A stretch of 50,743 nucleotides of DNA from Magnetococcales bacterium (GTDB lineage Bacteria > Pseudomonadota > Magnetococcia > Magnetococcales > UBA8363), in assembly GCA_015232865.1 (NCBI GenBank), contig JADFYU010000017.1:1-50743 (forward strand), in the 5' to 3' direction. A model generated the notes under the pieces. That model was given only the letters and a program-made list of their open reading frames with translations. It was not told the DNA's origin and made no database searches. Positions 50,131-50,743 of the stretch are shown here, in pieces (within the stretch, counting starts at the first letter, position 1; each line of letters begins with the position of its first letter). The position numbers and the translations under genes were made by a program.

Positions 50131-50743
50131 ATGGTTTATAACGGCGTGTTAAAATATTTTTTTCATTTTCTATTGAAATTTGCTTCCGCTGATCTGAAAA
50201 GGCGGTTGATTGAGGAAATTGGTGGTTCGTTGGACAGCCAGACCTTGGCTGATGGAATCCGTCGTTTGGCGTTGACCCGCTCGGAATCCTTAAATCCGCA
50301 GCAGGCTTTGCAGTTTTTGTTTCAACTGGATGCCCACCTCTATCCGTTACAGGGTCGTAACGCGATTCGATATGATCAGGGTGTGCATAGCAAAAAACGT
50401 CATACCGGTTACCATCAGTTTTTCATCAAACGCATTCGAAGTGGGGAGCGGGTTTTGGATGTCGGTTGCGGTTCCGGTATGTTGGCCTTGGATTTGGCAA
50501 AGCAGACCGGTGAGCGGGTTTTAGGCATCGATCTTAATCCTAAAAATATAGAGTTGGCCAACAAACGAGAACGGCCAGACAACCTCTCCTATCAGGTTGG
50601 TGATATTTTACACTATGTCACCCAAGAGCCGTTTGACGTGGTTATTCTGTCCAATGTTCTGGAACACCTGGATGGCCGGGTCCATTTTTTGCGGCAGTTG
50701 ATCGAAGTGACCCAGTGCAACCGGTTTCTCTTCCGGGTTCCCC
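50131..50743 (+). CDS. Class I SAM-dependent methyltransferase (3' end outside window)
   Basis: The visible 204 residues start at ATG 50131. An N-terminal helical region (about 1-110) precedes a Rossmann-type methyltransferase fold: motif I VLDVGCGSGMLALDLA, an acidic residue in GIDLNPKNIELA, and motif IV-like VVILSNVLEHLDG, the EHL pattern typical of methyltransferase type-11 and UbiE-like enzymes. The gene runs off the right edge. Substrate is unknown; glycan or lipid methyltransferases often have this layout. No strong ribosome binding site is visible, and upstream DNA is palindromic. Confidence 0.8.
   Translation, partial: MVYNGVLKYFFHFLLKFASADLKRRLIEEIGGSLDSQTLADGIRRLALTRSESLNPQQALQFLFQLDAHLYPLQGRNAIRYDQGVHSKKRHTGYHQFFIKRIRSGERVLDVGCGSGMLALDLAKQTGERVLGIDLNPKNIELANKRERPDNLSYQVGDILHYVTQEPFDVVILSNVLEHLDGRVHFLRQLIEVTQCNRFLFRVP

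Overview
This window looks like the chromosome of a Gram-negative, motile proteobacterium of moderate GC content. My best guess is the magnetotactic Magnetococcales lineage (Magnetococcus-like), but this is an inference. It rests on the gene mix: a lipid A and ADP-heptose LPS cluster, a flagellin, two hemerythrin-type proteins, and a small membrane protein that resembles the magnetosome MamF/MmsF family. No taxonomic search was possible. The left part (1-7.8 kb) holds a flagellin behind a long leader with a candidate sigma-28 promoter, an orphan fused TRAP permease, a secreted HExxH protein, a small c-type cytochrome, a hemerythrin-like protein that lacks two expected ligands, and an SGNH hydrolase. 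These genes are loosely packed and are separated by copies of an inverted repeat (arms ATTCGGCAGTT / AACTGCCGAAT).

From 7.8 to 15.6 kb lies a minus-strand envelope block: hldE, hldD, waaF, an LpxL-type acyltransferase and waaC, tightly packed (two ATGA overlaps and gaps of 2-3 bases), with a large membrane acyltransferase-SGNH protein upstream. Together they make ADP-heptose, build the inner core and acylate lipid A; the acyltransferase-SGNH protein probably modifies surface glycans. From 15.8 to 24.9 kb is a plus-strand housekeeping run: carA-carB, greA, rlmE, guaB-guaA, covering pyrimidine/arginine precursors, transcript cleavage, rRNA methylation and GMP synthesis. A 160-bp near-perfect palindromic element separates guaA from a ZntB-like transporter. 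A TerB-domain protein and a very large MscK-type mechanosensitive channel follow.

A tRNA-Pro(CGG) with its own terminator and a polyprenyl diphosphate synthase lie on the minus strand. Then comes a conserved ribosome, proline and NAD cluster: maf, rplU, rpmA, obgE, proB, proA, nadD, rsfS, rlmH. From obgE onward it is densely coupled with overlapping starts and stops. Next, on the minus strand, are ydbL, ynbE and ydbH (an envelope lipid-bridge system) with a GAF-sigma-54 activator that directly overlaps ydbH, an arrangement worth attention.

The right part (44.4-50.7 kb) is looser, accessory-like sequence. It holds a solitary IS1 InsA-like zinc-ribbon protein, a small unknown protein, a Crp/Fnr regulator, the MamF/MmsF-like protein, an MFS transporter, a canonical bacteriohemerythrin, strong palindromic repeats and a methyltransferase cut by the window edge. 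The most notable observations are the two palindromic repeat families, one of which encodes the C-terminus of the TRAP permease; the MamF/MmsF-like protein; the degenerate hemerythrin; and the regulator-ydbH coupling.
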